From Edaphovirga cremea (lineage in GTDB: Bacteria; Pseudomonadota; Gammaproteobacteria; Enterobacterales; Enterobacteriaceae), in NCBI RefSeq assembly GCF_003332275.1, contig NZ_QOVA01000001.1, forward strand, positions 372,001 to 436,000: 64,000 nucleotides of DNA, read 5' to 3'. This document shows positions 51,050 through 61,016 of the stretch, piece by piece (within the stretch, counting starts at the first letter, position 1; each line of letters begins with the position of its first letter). A program made the position numbers and the translations under genes. The notes beneath the pieces are model-generated. The model did no database searches, was not told the DNA's origin, and worked only from the letters and a program-made list of their open reading frames with translations.

Positions 51050-51104
51050 CACCTTATTCACTGGCGCAAAGCGATAGCCGATCATTAATCGACGGAGAAG
51101 TACG

Positions 51105-51830
51105 ATGGATTTTTTCAGTACCAGCAATATCTTGATTCATATTCCAATAGGTACGGGCGGGTACGATCTGTCATGGATCGAAGCGATCGGCACGCTGTTT
51201 GGTTTGCTCTGTATCTGGTATGCCAGCAAAGAGAAACTGATTAACTACCTGTTCGGTTTGATTAACGTCACGCTTTTTGCCGTGATTTTTTTCCAGATTC
51301 AGCTTTACGCCAGTCTATTGCTACAGGTTTTTTTCTTCGTTGCCAATATTTACGGTTGGTATGCATGGAGTCGTCAGAACGCCGATCAGCAGGCCGAACT
51401 GCAAATTCGTTGGCTGTCATTACCAAAAGCCATTATTTGGGCATTGGTATGCATCGCTGGCATTGCGTTCATGACCTTCAATATCGATGTTGTTTTTGCC
51501 TGGCTGAGTCGCATCGCCGTTTCGGTGATGCAGTCGATTGGCCTGAATGTGCAAATGCCAGAGTTGCAGCCTGACGCATTCCCATTCTGGGATTCCACCA
51601 TGATGGTTCTGTCGATTGCCGCGATGATCCTGATGACGCGGAAATATGTTGAGAACTGGTTGCTGTGGGTAGTGATTGACGTGATCAGCGTGGCGATTTT
51701 TGCCTGGCAGGGTGTCTACGCGATGGCGTTGGAATATGTCATTCTGACTCTTATCGCACTCAATGGCTCGTGGCTGTGGATTAAGAGCGCCAGCAAAAAC
51801 CATTCACGCCCCTTGGCAGCAAAAGCGTAG
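51105..51830 (+). CDS. pnuC: Nicotinamide riboside transporter PnuC
   Basis: 241 residues (E. coli 239) with about seven hydrophobic segments; NIYGWYAWSRQN and the C-terminal EYVILTLIALNGSWLWIK are typical. It brings in nicotinamide riboside through the inner membrane. It shares an operon with nadA, as in E. coli. Confidence 0.95.
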   Translation: MDFFSTSNILIHIPIGTGGYDLSWIEAIGTLFGLLCIWYASKEKLINYLFGLINVTLFAVIFFQIQLYASLLLQVFFFVANIYGWYAWSRQNADQQAELQIRWLSLPKAIIWALVCIAGIAFMTFNIDVVFAWLSRIAVSVMQSIGLNVQMPELQPDAFPFWDSTMMVLSIAAMILMTRKYVENWLLWVVIDVISVAIFAWQGVYAMALEYVILTLIALNGSWLWIKSASKNHSRPLAAKA

Positions 51831-51853
51831 CGACGTAGAAAGGAATCACTCTC

Positions 51854-51876
51854 AGGCCACCGTTACGCGGTGGCCT
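51854..51876. terminator. Hairpin between pnuC and zitB
   Basis: Arms aggccaccg (51854-51862) and cggtggcct (51868-51876) form a perfect 9-base stem between converging genes, with a weak T-tract (gttcattt) on the plus side. Confidence 0.6.
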
Positions 51877-51883
51877 GTTCATT

Positions 51884-52825
51884 TCAATGATGATGATGGT
51901 GATGCGCGTGAACCGTTGGTTCGCTGCTGACCTCATTGATTAAGCAGTCGGGCATGTCGCAATGTTGATATTCCATCTGAATCGTCGCATGCCCAATACG
52001 GTATTTTTGCAACAGATAGCGTTGAATCCGCTGGAGCAAGGCGTCGTGATCGTGAGGGGGAATAACCTGGGCGTGAAGCGTCATTAGCCTCTGCTCACCG
52101 ATCTGCCAGACATGGACGTGGTGAACGTTCCGCACTTCTGGAATATTCAGACAGAGATCTTTGCGTAGCGCGACAATATTTATTTCCTGCGGCGTACCTT
52201 CCAGTAACTCGTGGAAACTCTCTTTCAGCAATGCCCAGGCACTGCGTAAAACCAGGCATGAGACCAATACGGACAAGATCGGGTCGATGGGTGTCCAGCC
52301 GGTCTTCATGATAACGAGTGCAGCGACGATCGCACCCATCGATCCCAGTAGATCCCCTAAAACATGCAATGCCGCGGCACGCACATTGATATTTGATTTC
52401 GCCTCACCCCGATGCAGCAGCCAGAAAGAAAAAATATTGGCCAGTAAACCAGCAACGGCGACGACCAACATGGTGCCACCGAGCACCGGCTGCGGCATCA
52501 TAAAACGGCGGATCGCTTCCCAGACAATCAATACGACAATTACCAGCAATGCAGCGGCATTGACAAAGGCAGCCAGGGTCGTGAGGCGCAGATAGCCAAA
52601 CGTATGGCGCTCGTTGGGTTTGCGCTGTGAGAAGTGCACCGCCATCAACGCGACCAGCAACGCGGCAGAATCAGTCAGCATATGTCCGGCATCAGCCAAT
52701 AACGCCAATGATCCAGAGATCAGCCCACCAATGATCTCGATAACCATGAAACCCGCAGTGACCAGAAACGCCATCAGCAGTCGTCTGCTATTGCTATCTT
52801 TTGGCATGAAATGAGAACCCGACAT
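51884..52825 (-). CDS. zitB: Zinc transporter ZitB (cation diffusion facilitator)
   Basis: 313 residues, as in E. coli. Six membrane helices with the metal site [16 protein letters not shown] and [12 protein letters not shown], then a cytoplasmic domain ([16 protein letters not shown]) and a terminal histidine run (HAHHHHHH). It exports Zn2+ using the proton gradient. AAGGAG precedes the ATG. Confidence 0.96.
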   Translation of the reverse strand: MSGSHFMPKDSNSRRLLMAFLVTAGFMVIEIIGGLISGSLALLADAGHMLTDSAALLVALMAVHFSQRKPNERHTFGYLRLTTLAAFVNAAALLVIVVLIVWEAIRRFMMPQPVLGGTMLVVAVAGLLANIFSFWLLHRGEAKSNINVRAAALHVLGDLLGSMGAIVAALVIMKTGWTPIDPILSVLVSCLVLRSAWALLKESFHELLEGTPQEINIVALRKDLCLNIPEVRNVHHVHVWQIGEQRLMTLHAQVIPPHDHDALLQRIQRYLLQKYRIGHATIQMEYQHCDMPDCLINEVSSEPTVHAHHHHHH

Positions 52826-53059
52826 TCTTGCTCCTTTGCGTTAAGTTCAGGTTGCGTGCCACATCATCTTTCATCTTATATTGAGTTCATTACGGTTGAT
52901 GGGATGATCATCTACCACCAGCAGGACAGGCACAATAAGGCTCAAGATAAGGAATCAAGGTTTAGCATATCGTAATGCGGATCGGTTGCAAATCTACCGG
53001 GGGAATGAAGTGGGGGAGAAACAAACGGCGGGGAGAGACCCGCCGTGGAGGACCATTAA

Positions 53060-53398
53060 TTACTGGCCAGTTGCTTTAGACTCGTCGGTTCCCGGTGTCT
53101 GGTCGGGACAACGACCATCTTTACACATGGTTTTTTCATGATCCTTGGCTGCACTGCTCGGCTCCGTAGGGGTAGAAGACGTGCCGGAAGTGGTATTGGT
53201 GTTGGTTGAGCCGGGATTAATCTGGCTGTTATCTACACCTTTCGGTGCCATGTTGTCCTTGGAGCCAGTGCTCTCGGACTGATTCGCCATACCGTTGTTA
53301 TCGCTCGAACCCGTAGTGGAACTCGTATCCGCAGCCAATACTGCGCCACTGCCCAACGTTATTGCTGTAGCCAAAAAAATCATCGCGAATTTATTCAT
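53060..53398 (-). CDS. ybgS: YbgS-like small exported protein
   Basis: 112 residues (E. coli YbgS 126). Signal peptide MNKFAMIFLATAITLGSGAV...LAA, then a low-complexity Ser/Thr/Asn/Gly region and the conserved TMCKDGRCPD near the end. Probably periplasmic; function unknown. It sits between zitB and aroG, as in E. coli. Confidence 0.9.
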   Translation of the reverse strand: MNKFAMIFLATAITLGSGAVLAADTSSTTGSSDNNGMANQSESTGSKDNMAPKGVDNSQINPGSTNTNTTSGTSSTPTEPSSAAKDHEKTMCKDGRCPDQTPGTDESKATGQ

Positions 53399-53704
53399 AT
53401 CATTGACTCCGTATATGATGTGTTGGTTTATCTGATGGCATCACTGTGAACAGTGAGTACAGCTAACGTCTTAGCTGAAGGGCGCCCCGGGTAAAACCCG
53501 ATGCAGTTAGCGGGTGTTGAAGCATAAAGTCTGCATCGTCATCGGTGCGTATGCATACCTTAAAGCCTAGCTGATGATTCAGCGTTGGCAATGCACGCCG
53601 CCTTTTCATCGATGCCAAAGTCGATTTACAGCAGCGCGCTGAAAAGCTAGATTGGGACAGCCAAGCGTTTGCGCTTTACCCCCGAAATACCGAATGGAAA
53701 AGTT
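53399..53704. other. ybgS-aroG divergent intergenic region
   Basis: This 306-base gap holds the ybgS promoter side (minus) and the aroG control region with a TyrR-box-like site. I see no gene in it. Confidence 0.55.
53613..53630 (+). promoter_or_regulatory. TyrR-box-like site upstream of aroG
   Basis: TGCCAA-AGTCGA-TTTACA matches 10 of 12 positions of TGTAAA-N6-TTTACA, with a perfect right half. It lies 75 bases before the aroG start. aroG is in the TyrR regulon of E. coli. Confidence 0.5.
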
Positions 53705-54757
53705 ATGAATTACCAAAATGACGATTTACGCATCAAAGAAATAAAGGAACTTCTGCCTCCTGTCGCCCTGTTAGAGAAATTTCCCGCCACCAGTAAGGCA
53801 GCAGAAACGGTATCCCTGGCCCGCAGCGCAATACATAAGATATTGAAAGGCAATGACGATCGCCTGCTGGTAGTGATTGGTCCCTGTTCCATTCATGACA
53901 TAGTGGCTGCAAAAGAATACGCAGCACGCTTATTGCAAATCCGTGAAGAATTGCAGGGCGAGCTGGAAATTGTAATGCGTGTCTATTTTGAAAAACCGCG
54001 CACCACTGTCGGTTGGAAAGGGTTGATTAACGATCCACACATGGACAACAGCTACCAGATTAATGATGGTTTACGGGTAGCACGTAAATTGTTGCTGGAT
54101 ATTAATGACAGCGGTCTACCGACAGCCGGCGAGTTCCTGGATATGATCACACCGCAATATCTGGCGGATCTGATGAGTTGGGGCGCGATTGGTGCGCGTA
54201 CCACCGAGTCCCAGGTGCACCGCGAGTTGGCATCTGGACTTTCCTGCCCTGTTGGTTTTAAAAATGGCACCGACGGCACCATTAAAGTGGCGATCGATGC
54301 CATCAATGCTGCAGGGGCGCCGCACTGCTTCCTGTCCGTGACCAAATGGGGTCATTCCGCGATTGTGAATACCAGCGGAAATGGCGACTGCCACATCATT
54401 CTGCGCGGCGGAAAAGTGCCGAACTACAGCGCCGCAGACGTGAAAGCGGTCAAAGAGGGTTTGGCAAAAGCAGAATTGCCTACACAAGTCATGATCGACT
54501 TCAGTCATGCAAACAGCAGCAAGCAGTTCAAAAAGCAGCTTGAAGTGAGCACCGACGTCAGCCATCAGATCGCTTCAGGTGATAAGAGCATCATGGGTGT
54601 GATGATTGAAAGTCATCTGGTTGAAGGTAATCAGAATCTGGAGAGCGGCGAGCCACTGGCCTACGGCAAAAGCATTACCGATGCCTGTATTGGTTGGGAT
54701 GATACTGTAGTGGTATTGAAACAGCTCGCCAATGCGGTGAAAGCACGTCGCGGTTAA
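53705..54757 (+). CDS. aroG: 3-deoxy-7-phosphoheptulonate synthase, Phe-sensitive
   Basis: 350 residues from MNYQNDDLRIKEIKELLPPV, exactly E. coli AroG length. Active-site stretches GPCSIHD, YFEKPRTTVGWKGLINDPH (quoted in part), RTTESQVHRELASGLS and IDFSHANS are intact. It makes DAHP, the first step of aromatic synthesis. The frame is open 36 bases upstream but homology fixes the start. Confidence 0.98.
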   Translation: MNYQNDDLRIKEIKELLPPVALLEKFPATSKAAETVSLARSAIHKILKGNDDRLLVVIGPCSIHDIVAAKEYAARLLQIREELQGELEIVMRVYFEKPRTTVGWKGLINDPHMDNSYQINDGLRVARKLLLDINDSGLPTAGEFLDMITPQYLADLMSWGAIGARTTESQVHRELASGLSCPVGFKNGTDGTIKVAIDAINAAGAPHCFLSVTKWGHSAIVNTSGNGDCHIILRGGKVPNYSAADVKAVKEGLAKAELPTQVMIDFSHANSSKQFKKQLEVSTDVSHQIASGDKSIMGVMIESHLVEGNQNLESGEPLAYGKSITDACIGWDDTVVVLKQLANAVKARRG

Positions 54758-54792
54758 GCGATCTTCAGAACTGACGGTCTGGTGCCCAATAA

Positions 54793-54827
54793 AAAACCGC
54801 TCGCGTCACACGAGCGGTTTTTGTTTT
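54793..54827. terminator. Bidirectional terminator between aroG and gpmA
   Basis: Arms aaaaccgctcg (54793-54803) and cgagcggtttt (54811-54821), A run on the left and T-rich right flank. Confidence 0.85.
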
Positions 54828-54843
54828 TATACAGGCTAACTAT

Positions 54844-54885
54844 TACGTGCCATGCAGTACGTGCCATGCAGTACGTGCTATAGCG
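54844..54885. repeat. 14-base tandem repeat, two and a half copies
   Basis: tacgtgccatgcag occurs twice in direct tandem (54844 and 54858), followed by a decayed third copy (tacgtgctatagcg at 54872). It lies in the gpmA 3' region. Confidence 0.8.
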
Positions 54886-54892
54886 CGGAGGA

Positions 54893-55645
54893 TTACTTCG
54901 CTTTACCCTGGTTTGCAACGGCAGCCGCTTTTGCAGCCACTTCGTCAGCATTACCCAGGTAATAACGTTTGATGGGTTTCAGATTTTCGTCAAACTCATA
55001 AACCAGCGGAACCCCCGTTGGGATATTCAGTTCCAGAATCTCTTCTTCGCTCAGATTATCCAGATACTTCACCAAAGCACGCAGCGAGTTACCGTGGGCG
55101 GCAACAATCACACGATCGCCGCTTTCGATGCGCGGTTTGATCACATCAGTCCAATAAGGAATCACGCGCTCAATGGTGGACGCCAGGCTTTCGGTAACGG
55201 GCAACTCTTCAGCGCTCAGTTTTGCATAGCGCGGATCGTGACCTGGGAAGCGATCGTCATCTTTGGTCAATTCTGGTGGGGTCACCGCAAAACCACGACG
55301 CCACTGTTTAACTTGCTCATCACCGTATTTTTCAGCGGTTTCGGATTTGTTCAGACCTTGCAATGCGCCGTAGTGACGCTCGTTCAGCTTCCAGGATTTT
55401 TCAACCGGCAGCCATTGTTGATCCAACCCATCGAGTACGTTCCACAAAGTATGGATGGCGCGTTTCAGCACAGAGGTATAAGCAAAGTCGAAGCTAAAGC
55501 CTTCATCTTTAAGCAATTGACCTGCTTGCATAGCTTCGGTACGGCCTTTATCAGACAGATCAACATCGGTCCAACCAGTGAAGCGGTTTTCTTTATTCCA
55601 CTCACTCTCACCATGTCTTACCAGAACCAGCTTCGTTACTGCCAT
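54893..55645 (-). CDS. gpmA: 2,3-bisphosphoglycerate-dependent phosphoglycerate mutase
   Basis: 250 residues, the E. coli length. Phosphohistidine in [18 protein letters not shown] and the second histidine in [15 protein letters not shown]. It interconverts 3- and 2-phosphoglycerate in glycolysis. A Fur-box-like sequence lies just upstream, in line with Fur control reported for E. coli gpmA. Confidence 0.98.
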   Translation of the reverse strand: MAVTKLVLVRHGESEWNKENRFTGWTDVDLSDKGRTEAMQAGQLLKDEGFSFDFAYTSVLKRAIHTLWNVLDGLDQQWLPVEKSWKLNERHYGALQGLNKSETAEKYGDEQVKQWRRGFAVTPPELTKDDDRFPGHDPRYAKLSAEELPVTESLASTIERVIPYWTDVIKPRIESGDRVIVAAHGNSLRALVKYLDNLSEEEILELNIPTGVPLVYEFDENLKPIKRYYLGNADEVAAKAAAVANQGKAK

Positions 55646-55677
55646 AGCTAAACTCCTTAATTTACTGAATTTTCAAT

Positions 55678-55696
55678 GAGAACAATTATCATTATA
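55678..55696 (-). promoter_or_regulatory. Fur-box-like site upstream of gpmA
   Basis: The minus strand reads TATAATGATAATTGTTCTC, 15 of 19 matches to GATAATGATAATCATTATC, with an unbroken 11-base match. It lies 33-51 bases before the gpmA ATG. Confidence 0.7.
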
Positions 55697-55875
55697 TTGC
55701 CTGACTGCCACTCACAGCAATCGGAATGTGTGCGATATCACAATGTTGACTGCAGCCGATCCTATAATTGAGGGTAATCTATTGACTTTAACCATAACCA
55801 ATTTTGCAGAATAAAGTAAAACGAAACGCGCGACAGGGGAAATCACTGCCGCGTGGGGTCTTTTCAACGTGTCGA

Positions 55876-56217
55876 TCAGGATGATTTTTTCAGGCACTGA
55901 CTCATAAAGGTTTTGCGCTCATCGCCTTTAAGCTCTTGTTTGGCAGCGTCAGCATTACAGGTTTTCATCTTCATTTGCTGCGGCGTCATTTTATTCGCGG
56001 GATTGATTTGGGCCGATAGACACTGGCTCATAAACTTTTTGCGGTCATCACCCTTGAGTGATTGAGTCGCTGCCTGCTGATTACAATCGGTCATCTTTTG
56101 TTGCTGGGCGAGTTGAGCCGCGGAAGGCGTTTTCTCTACGGCAGAGGTGCTGGCCGCCAGTGTAGCGCTGCTAAACAGCAAACAGGCTAACAGAGGAAAT
56201 ACGGACGTTGTGCGCAT
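55876..56217 (-). CDS. psiF: PsiF repeat protein (phosphate-starvation-inducible PsiF-like)
   Basis: 113 residues. Signal peptide to about residue 21, then two PsiF repeats: MTDCNQQAATQSLKGDDRKK with FMSQCL, and MKTCNADAAKQELKGDERKT with FMSQCLKK. Each repeat carries two cysteines. E. coli PsiF (106 aa) lies elsewhere, beside phoA, so the location differs. Periplasmic; function unknown. Confidence 0.88.
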   Translation of the reverse strand: MRTTSVFPLLACLLFSSATLAASTSAVEKTPSAAQLAQQQKMTDCNQQAATQSLKGDDRKKFMSQCLSAQINPANKMTPQQMKMKTCNADAAKQELKGDERKTFMSQCLKKSS

Positions 56218-56344
56218 ACAGATTCCTTACTTTCATCACAGTAATACGTTCATCACGGTAACGTAAGCGTAGAATGCCGATGCTGGAAAGGAGTGGGAAA
56301 GTGGGGCGGATGTGCAGATTGTCACAAAAACAGGGCCTGAATCT

Positions 56345-56386
56345 AAACAGAACGGGAATGCCAGAGTATCCCCGTTCTGTTTTTTA
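56345..56386. terminator. Terminator after galM
   Basis: Arms aaacagaacggg (56345-56356) and cccgttctgttt (56371-56382) form a 12-base perfect stem about 45 bases beyond the galM stop. T runs exist on both sides, stronger on the plus side. Confidence 0.75.
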
Positions 56387-56428
56387 CCCGATTAAAACGT
56401 ATTCGGTAAAAAGAGTACGTAAATCGAC

Positions 56429-57517
56429 TTACAGGGCAAAGAAGTGGTAAATGGTTGTCGAACGGTACTGTTTGCCCGGTTTCAACCAGCACGTCGGCTG
56501 CGGCCATTCAGGATGGTTTGGGCTGTCCGGTAAAAACTCGCTTTCCAACGCAACGCCGCTGTAACTGGCGTATTCACCGCCGGAACGATTGGGCGTACCA
56601 GCCAAAAAGTTACCACTATAGAGCTGCAGGGCAGGGGCCGAGGTATAGACGCTCATCTTGACTTTGCTGTCTGCAGACCAAAGATGCGCGGCAGGGTTGT
56701 CGGTCGCGCCACAGGTTCTATGTAGCAGATAGGCATGGTCGTAGCCCTTTACTCGCTGTTGATCGCGATCTTTGAGGAAGTCTTGTGCCAGCGTTTTTGG
56801 CTGGCGGAAATCCATCCCGGTATTGTCTACGCTGGTCAGTTCGGCACACGGAATTCCATCGCTATCTACCGGCAGGAAACGATCGGCAAACAGTTGCAGG
56901 GTTTGTTTGCGCGCATCATGCCCTTCACCGTCCAGATTGAAATAGGCGTGGTTGGTAAGGTTAACCGGGCAAGGTTTATCAACCGTTGCCAGATAATCAA
57001 TTTCCATACGGTTATCATCGGTGAGTGTGTAGGTCACCGTTGCGGTAAAGTCGCCGGGAAAACCCTGATCGTTATCCGCAGAATGGATTTGATAGGTAAT
57101 CTGCTGCGGGCTTTGACGGCTTATTTGCCAGCGTCGCGCATGAAAACCATCCGGTCCGCCATGCAACTGATGAACTCCCTGATTCGCCAGCAGTAAGTGT
57201 AGTTGCCCGTCGATTTGCAGTTGTGCGCGGGCAATCCGGTTGGCATAACGGCCAACGGTTGCTCCCAGATACGCGCTCTGATGCAAGTAATCTCCCGGCG
57301 TCTGGCAACCGAGCAGTAACTCGCGTTTTTCGCCGTCAGCCAGTGGCAATACTGCAGAGAGCCAGGTGGCACCCCAATCCATCAGTGTCGTGGTCATTCC
57401 CTGCCTATTCTTCAATGTGCTGAGCTGGAATGGCTGCCCATCAGGGGCAAGCTGCTTTTTCTCCGGTTCAATATGATGAGTTTGGGGGGCGAGTTGATAG
57501 TTCTCGGGTTTTAGCAT
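56429..57517 (-). CDS. galM: Galactose mutarotase (aldose 1-epimerase)
   Basis: 362 residues; E. coli GalM has 346, and here about 16 extra N-terminal residues precede [15 protein letters not shown]. Key residues lie in [20 protein letters not shown] and [19 protein letters not shown]. It interconverts alpha- and beta-galactose. The start overlaps the galK stop by 7 bases, which supports the long form. Confidence 0.95.
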   Translation of the reverse strand: MLKPENYQLAPQTHHIEPEKKQLAPDGQPFQLSTLKNRQGMTTTLMDWGATWLSAVLPLADGEKRELLLGCQTPGDYLHQSAYLGATVGRYANRIARAQLQIDGQLHLLLANQGVHQLHGGPDGFHARRWQISRQSPQQITYQIHSADNDQGFPGDFTATVTYTLTDDNRMEIDYLATVDKPCPVNLTNHAYFNLDGEGHDARKQTLQLFADRFLPVDSDGIPCAELTSVDNTGMDFRQPKTLAQDFLKDRDQQRVKGYDHAYLLHRTCGATDNPAAHLWSADSKVKMSVYTSAPALQLYSGNFLAGTPNRSGGEYASYSGVALESEFLPDSPNHPEWPQPTCWLKPGKQYRSTTIYHFFAL

Positions 57518-58662
57518 GGTCCGGCTCCGTCAGTGGGCTGGCAGACGTAAAACGTCTCTTTCAGACCTGTTTGCGCAGGATATTCGCGGGCAACAGTGGC
57601 TTGCACTTCATCTACCAAATCAGAAGGTATCAGGGCCACGATACAGCCACCAAAACCGCCGCCGGTCATGCGTACACCACCACGTTCACCGATAACTGAT
57701 TTGACAATCTCAACCAGGGTATCAATGGGAGGAACGGTGATCTCAAAGTCATCACGCATGGAGGCATGTGACTCCGCCATGAGTTGCCCCATTTTTTTCA
57801 GATCACCTTTCGCCAGTGCATCTGCGGCGGCCAGCGTCCGGTCATTCTCCGTAATGACGTGGCGTGCACGGCGTGACACCACCGGATCCAACTCATCAGA
57901 AATTGAGAAAAACAGGGTAGGATCAACATCACGCAGCGCTTTTACGCCAAAAAAACGTGCGGCAACTTCACACTGTTCACGACGGGCGTTGTATTCACTG
58001 TCAACCAGGCCCCGTTTCACATTTGAATTGATAATGACGACCGACACATTTTTGGGCATGGAAACGGCGCGGGTTTCCAGTGAACGGCAGTCGATCAGCA
58101 ACGCATGGCCAGCCTTGCCCAACGCAGAAATCAGTTGATCCATAATGCCGCAGTTGCAGCCAACAAACTGGTTTTCAGCCTCCTGGCCATTCAATGCCAG
58201 TGCAACACCGTCCAGTGGCAGATGATAAAGAGATTGCAGCGCCTGACCCACCGCGACTTCCAGCGATGCCGACGAGCTCAGGCCAGCCCCCTGCTGAACA
58301 TTGCCGCTGATGACCATATCGACGCCGTCGAAATCAGCGTTACGCTGTTGCAGGTGTTTTATCACCCCACGCACATAATTTGCCCATGGCAATTGCTTGC
58401 TGCTGAGGATCGGTTCGTCGAGTGAAAAGATATCTTCCTGATCGTCATAATCCACCGCAATGACCCGGATCTTGCGGTCATCGCGTTTGGCGCAACTGAT
58501 CACGGTTTCATAATTGATGGCACAAGGCAGCACGAAGCCATCATTGTAATCAGTATGTTCGCCAATCAGATTGACCCGACCAGGTGCCTTTACCGTGATT
58601 TCTGGCTGATAACCGAATTCCTGGCTGAATGTATGCTGCGTTTTTTCTTTCAAGGTCATCAT
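57511..58662 (-). CDS. galK: Galactokinase
   Basis: 383 residues (E. coli 382). GHMP kinase motifs: [37 protein letters not shown] and [14 protein letters not shown]. It phosphorylates galactose at C1. Its first ATG overlaps the galT stop (ATGA); a second ATG follows immediately and is an alternative start. Confidence 0.98.
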   Translation of the reverse strand: MMTLKEKTQHTFSQEFGYQPEITVKAPGRVNLIGEHTDYNDGFVLPCAINYETVISCAKRDDRKIRVIAVDYDDQEDIFSLDEPILSSKQLPWANYVRGVIKHLQQRNADFDGVDMVISGNVQQGAGLSSSASLEVAVGQALQSLYHLPLDGVALALNGQEAENQFVGCNCGIMDQLISALGKAGHALLIDCRSLETRAVSMPKNVSVVIINSNVKRGLVDSEYNARREQCEVAARFFGVKALRDVDPTLFFSISDELDPVVSRRARHVITENDRTLAAADALAKGDLKKMGQLMAESHASMRDDFEITVPPIDTLVEIVKSVIGERGGVRMTGGGFGGCIVALIPSDLVDEVQATVAREYPAQTGLKETFYVCQPTDGAGPC

Positions 58663-59708
58663 TTCACTCCGGTTTCACGGTAATGGACATCGCTGACTGC
58701 GCGCAGGCGTTCAGCGGCCTGTTCGGCGGTAAGATCGCGCTGGGTTTCTGCCAGCATTTCATAACCGACCATAAATTTACGCACCGATGCAGAGCGCAGC
58801 AGCGGCGGGTAGAAGTGCGCATGCAATTGCCAGTGCTGGTGGTCGCCTGTGGTATACGGTGCACCGTGCCATCCCATTGAGTAGGGGAATGAGCACTGGA
58901 ACAGATTGTCATAACGGCTGGTTAATTTTTTCAGCGCCAACGCCAAATCACGGCGTTGTTCATCGCTCAGATCGGTGATGCGCAGAACCTGCGTTTTTGG
59001 CAGCAACAGTGTTTCAAAGGGCCACGCGGCCCAGTAAGGAACTACCGCCAGCCAATGTTCAGTTTCAACGACGGTTCTGCTGCCGTCCGCCATTTCACGC
59101 TTGGCATAGTCGAGCAGCATGGATGAGCCCTGACGTTGCAGGTAATCGCGTTGCAACCGATCTTCGCGTTCGGCTTCATTCGGCAGAAAACTGTTGGCCC
59201 AGATCTGGCCGTGCGGATGCGGATTCGAGCATCCCATTGCCGCGCCTTTATTCTCAAAAACCTGCACCCACGGATAGGTTTTACCCAAGTCAGCACTCTG
59301 CTCCTGCCAGGTTTTCACTACCGCGTCCAATGCCTCGAGTGACAGTTGCGGCAGCGTTTTACTGTGATCCGGCGAGAAACAGATGACCCGACTGGTTCCC
59401 CGCGCGCTCTGGCTGCGCATCAACGGATCGTCACTTTCCGGCGCTTGTGGCGTATCCGGCATCAATGCAGCGAAATCATTGGTAAACACATAGGTGTTTT
59501 TATAATCAGGATTCACATCGCCCGTCACACGGGTATTCCCCGGACACAAAAAACAGTCGGGATCGTGACTCGGCAGCACGTCTTGCGATGGCGTCTCCTG
59601 TTGCCCTTGCCATGGTCGCTTGGCACGGTGCGGCGACACCAAAATCCATTGATCCGTAAGGGGGTTATAACGCCGATGCGGATGATCGACGGGGTTAAAT
59701 TCTGACAT
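58659..59708 (-). CDS. galT: Galactose-1-phosphate uridylyltransferase
   Basis: 349 residues from [20 protein letters not shown] (E. coli 348). Active-site histidines in [13 protein letters not shown] and later [14 protein letters not shown]; metal-binding CFLCPGN. Two upstream in-frame ATGs exist; this one has the best ribosome-site spacing (aagga, 6 bases) and matches homologs. It starts 10 bases after galE. Confidence 0.97.
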   Translation of the reverse strand: MSEFNPVDHPHRRYNPLTDQWILVSPHRAKRPWQGQQETPSQDVLPSHDPDCFLCPGNTRVTGDVNPDYKNTYVFTNDFAALMPDTPQAPESDDPLMRSQSARGTSRVICFSPDHSKTLPQLSLEALDAVVKTWQEQSADLGKTYPWVQVFENKGAAMGCSNPHPHGQIWANSFLPNEAEREDRLQRDYLQRQGSSMLLDYAKREMADGSRTVVETEHWLAVVPYWAAWPFETLLLPKTQVLRITDLSDEQRRDLALALKKLTSRYDNLFQCSFPYSMGWHGAPYTTGDHQHWQLHAHFYPPLLRSASVRKFMVGYEMLAETQRDLTAEQAAERLRAVSDVHYRETGVK

Positions 59709-59718
59709 TCTCATTCCT

Positions 59719-60735
59719 TTAATCCGGATAGCCCTGGGGGTTGGCTGACTGCCAGCGCCAGGTATCTGCTGCCATATCGTCAAGTGAGCGACTGACCCGC
59801 CAGTTCAAATCTTTCGCTGCTTTCTCTGGGTCTGCCCAATAGGCAGGCAAATCGCCATCACGGCGTGGCGCAAAGCGGTAAGCGACTTTTTTACCGCTGG
59901 CCTTGCTGAAGGCATCGACCACTTGCAGAACGCTGTAACCGTAGCCTGCCCCTAAATTATAGATATGAACACCCGGCTGGTTGTGCAGCGTTTTCATTGC
60001 TGCCAGATGGCCGTCAGCCAAATCGACAACATGAATATAATCGCGCACGCCAGTGCCATCCTCGGTCGGATAGTCGTTGCCAAAAATCGCCAGGGAATCA
60101 CGACGGCCAACGGCCACCTGCGCAATATAAGGCATCAGGTTATTCGGTGTGCCCTGCGGATCTTCGCCCATCAGCCCCGACGGGTGGGCACCTACCGGAT
60201 TGAAATAGCGCAGGATAGTCATGCTCCAGTCACTTTCCGCTTTTTGCAGATCTTGCAGAATCTGCTCGACCATCAGTTTGCTGCGGCCATAAGGGCTGGA
60301 CGGAGTACCGGTTGGGAAACTTTCGGTATATGGGATTTTCGGTTGATCGCCGTACACGGTGGCGGAGGAGCTGAAAATCAGGTTTTTCACGTTCGCTTCG
60401 CGCATGGCTTCCAGCAGCGTCAACGTGCCGTTGACATTATTGTCGTAATAGGCCAAGGGTTTGGCAACGGACTCACCCACCGCTTTCAGACCCGCAAAAT
60501 GAATGACTGCGTGAATGGCATGACGGGTAAAAATATCAGCCAGCACCTGACGGTCACGGATATCACCCTGATAGAAAACGGGGGTTTTACCGGTCAGCGT
60601 GGTCATACGCTCCAGTACCGCGGACTTGCTGTTGCATAGGTTATCGAGGATGACCGGGGTATAACCGGCTTCCAACAGTTGCACGCAGGTGTGACTACCA
60701 ATGTAACCGCTACCACCTGTGACTAAAACGTACAT
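59719..60735 (-). CDS. galE: UDP-glucose 4-epimerase
   Basis: 338 residues, the E. coli length. SDR fold with NAD-binding [12 protein letters not shown] and catalytic YGRSK after [11 protein letters not shown]. It interconverts UDP-galactose and UDP-glucose. First gene of galETKM; a CAAGGAGC ribosome site precedes the ATG. Confidence 0.98.
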   Translation of the reverse strand: MYVLVTGGSGYIGSHTCVQLLEAGYTPVILDNLCNSKSAVLERMTTLTGKTPVFYQGDIRDRQVLADIFTRHAIHAVIHFAGLKAVGESVAKPLAYYDNNVNGTLTLLEAMREANVKNLIFSSSATVYGDQPKIPYTESFPTGTPSSPYGRSKLMVEQILQDLQKAESDWSMTILRYFNPVGAHPSGLMGEDPQGTPNNLMPYIAQVAVGRRDSLAIFGNDYPTEDGTGVRDYIHVVDLADGHLAAMKTLHNQPGVHIYNLGAGYGYSVLQVVDAFSKASGKKVAYRFAPRRDGDLPAYWADPEKAAKDLNWRVSRSLDDMAADTWRWQSANPQGYPD

Positions 60736-60812
60736 ACTTTGCTCCTTGATCGGGTCAATGCCAGAAAAGATAGCATGCTCTACGAGGGAAAAAGGTGATC
60801 CAGACTAAATAA

Positions 60813-60828
60813 ATGGAATCGTTTACAC
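60813..60828. promoter_or_regulatory. GalR/GalS operator, promoter-proximal
   Basis: ATGGAATCGTTTACAC matches 15 of 16 positions of GTGKAANCGNTTMCAC. Flanks and distance from galE (about 80 bases) resemble E. coli OE, and a -10-like catgctatct (minus strand) lies nearer galE, about 40 bases before its ATG. Confidence 0.8.
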
Positions 60829-60959
60829 TCGCAATCTTAGCATGGTTATTGAGAGATGAGAATGCGGTGATGCTGACGATTACGCTGTAAAGCCCTATGG
60901 CAAGGCGCGAGAGAGGCTTGAATCCATAAAGCAACCTGTCTTACAGGGTATGGGGTTAA

Positions 60960-60975
60960 GTGTAACCGCTACCAT
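60960..60975. promoter_or_regulatory. Second GalR/GalS operator, distal
   Basis: GTGTAACCGCTACCAT matches 14 of 16 consensus positions. It lies 147 bases (start to start) further upstream of galE, not inside galE as E. coli OI does. It overlaps the left arm of an orphan terminator, so part of its symmetry could be fortuitous. Confidence 0.55.
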
Positions 60976-61009
60976 AGTGGCTTTTGTATCGCAAAAGAAG
61001 CGGTTTTTT
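60964..61009 (+). terminator. Orphan plus-strand terminator upstream of galE
   Basis: aaccgct (60964-60970) pairs with agcggtt (from about 60988), enclosing a smaller cttttg-tatcg-caaaag hairpin, and is followed by a run of seven T. It points away from galE on the plus strand, where no coding gene is seen upstream. Confidence 0.6.
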
Positions 61010-61016
61010 TAGTGAC

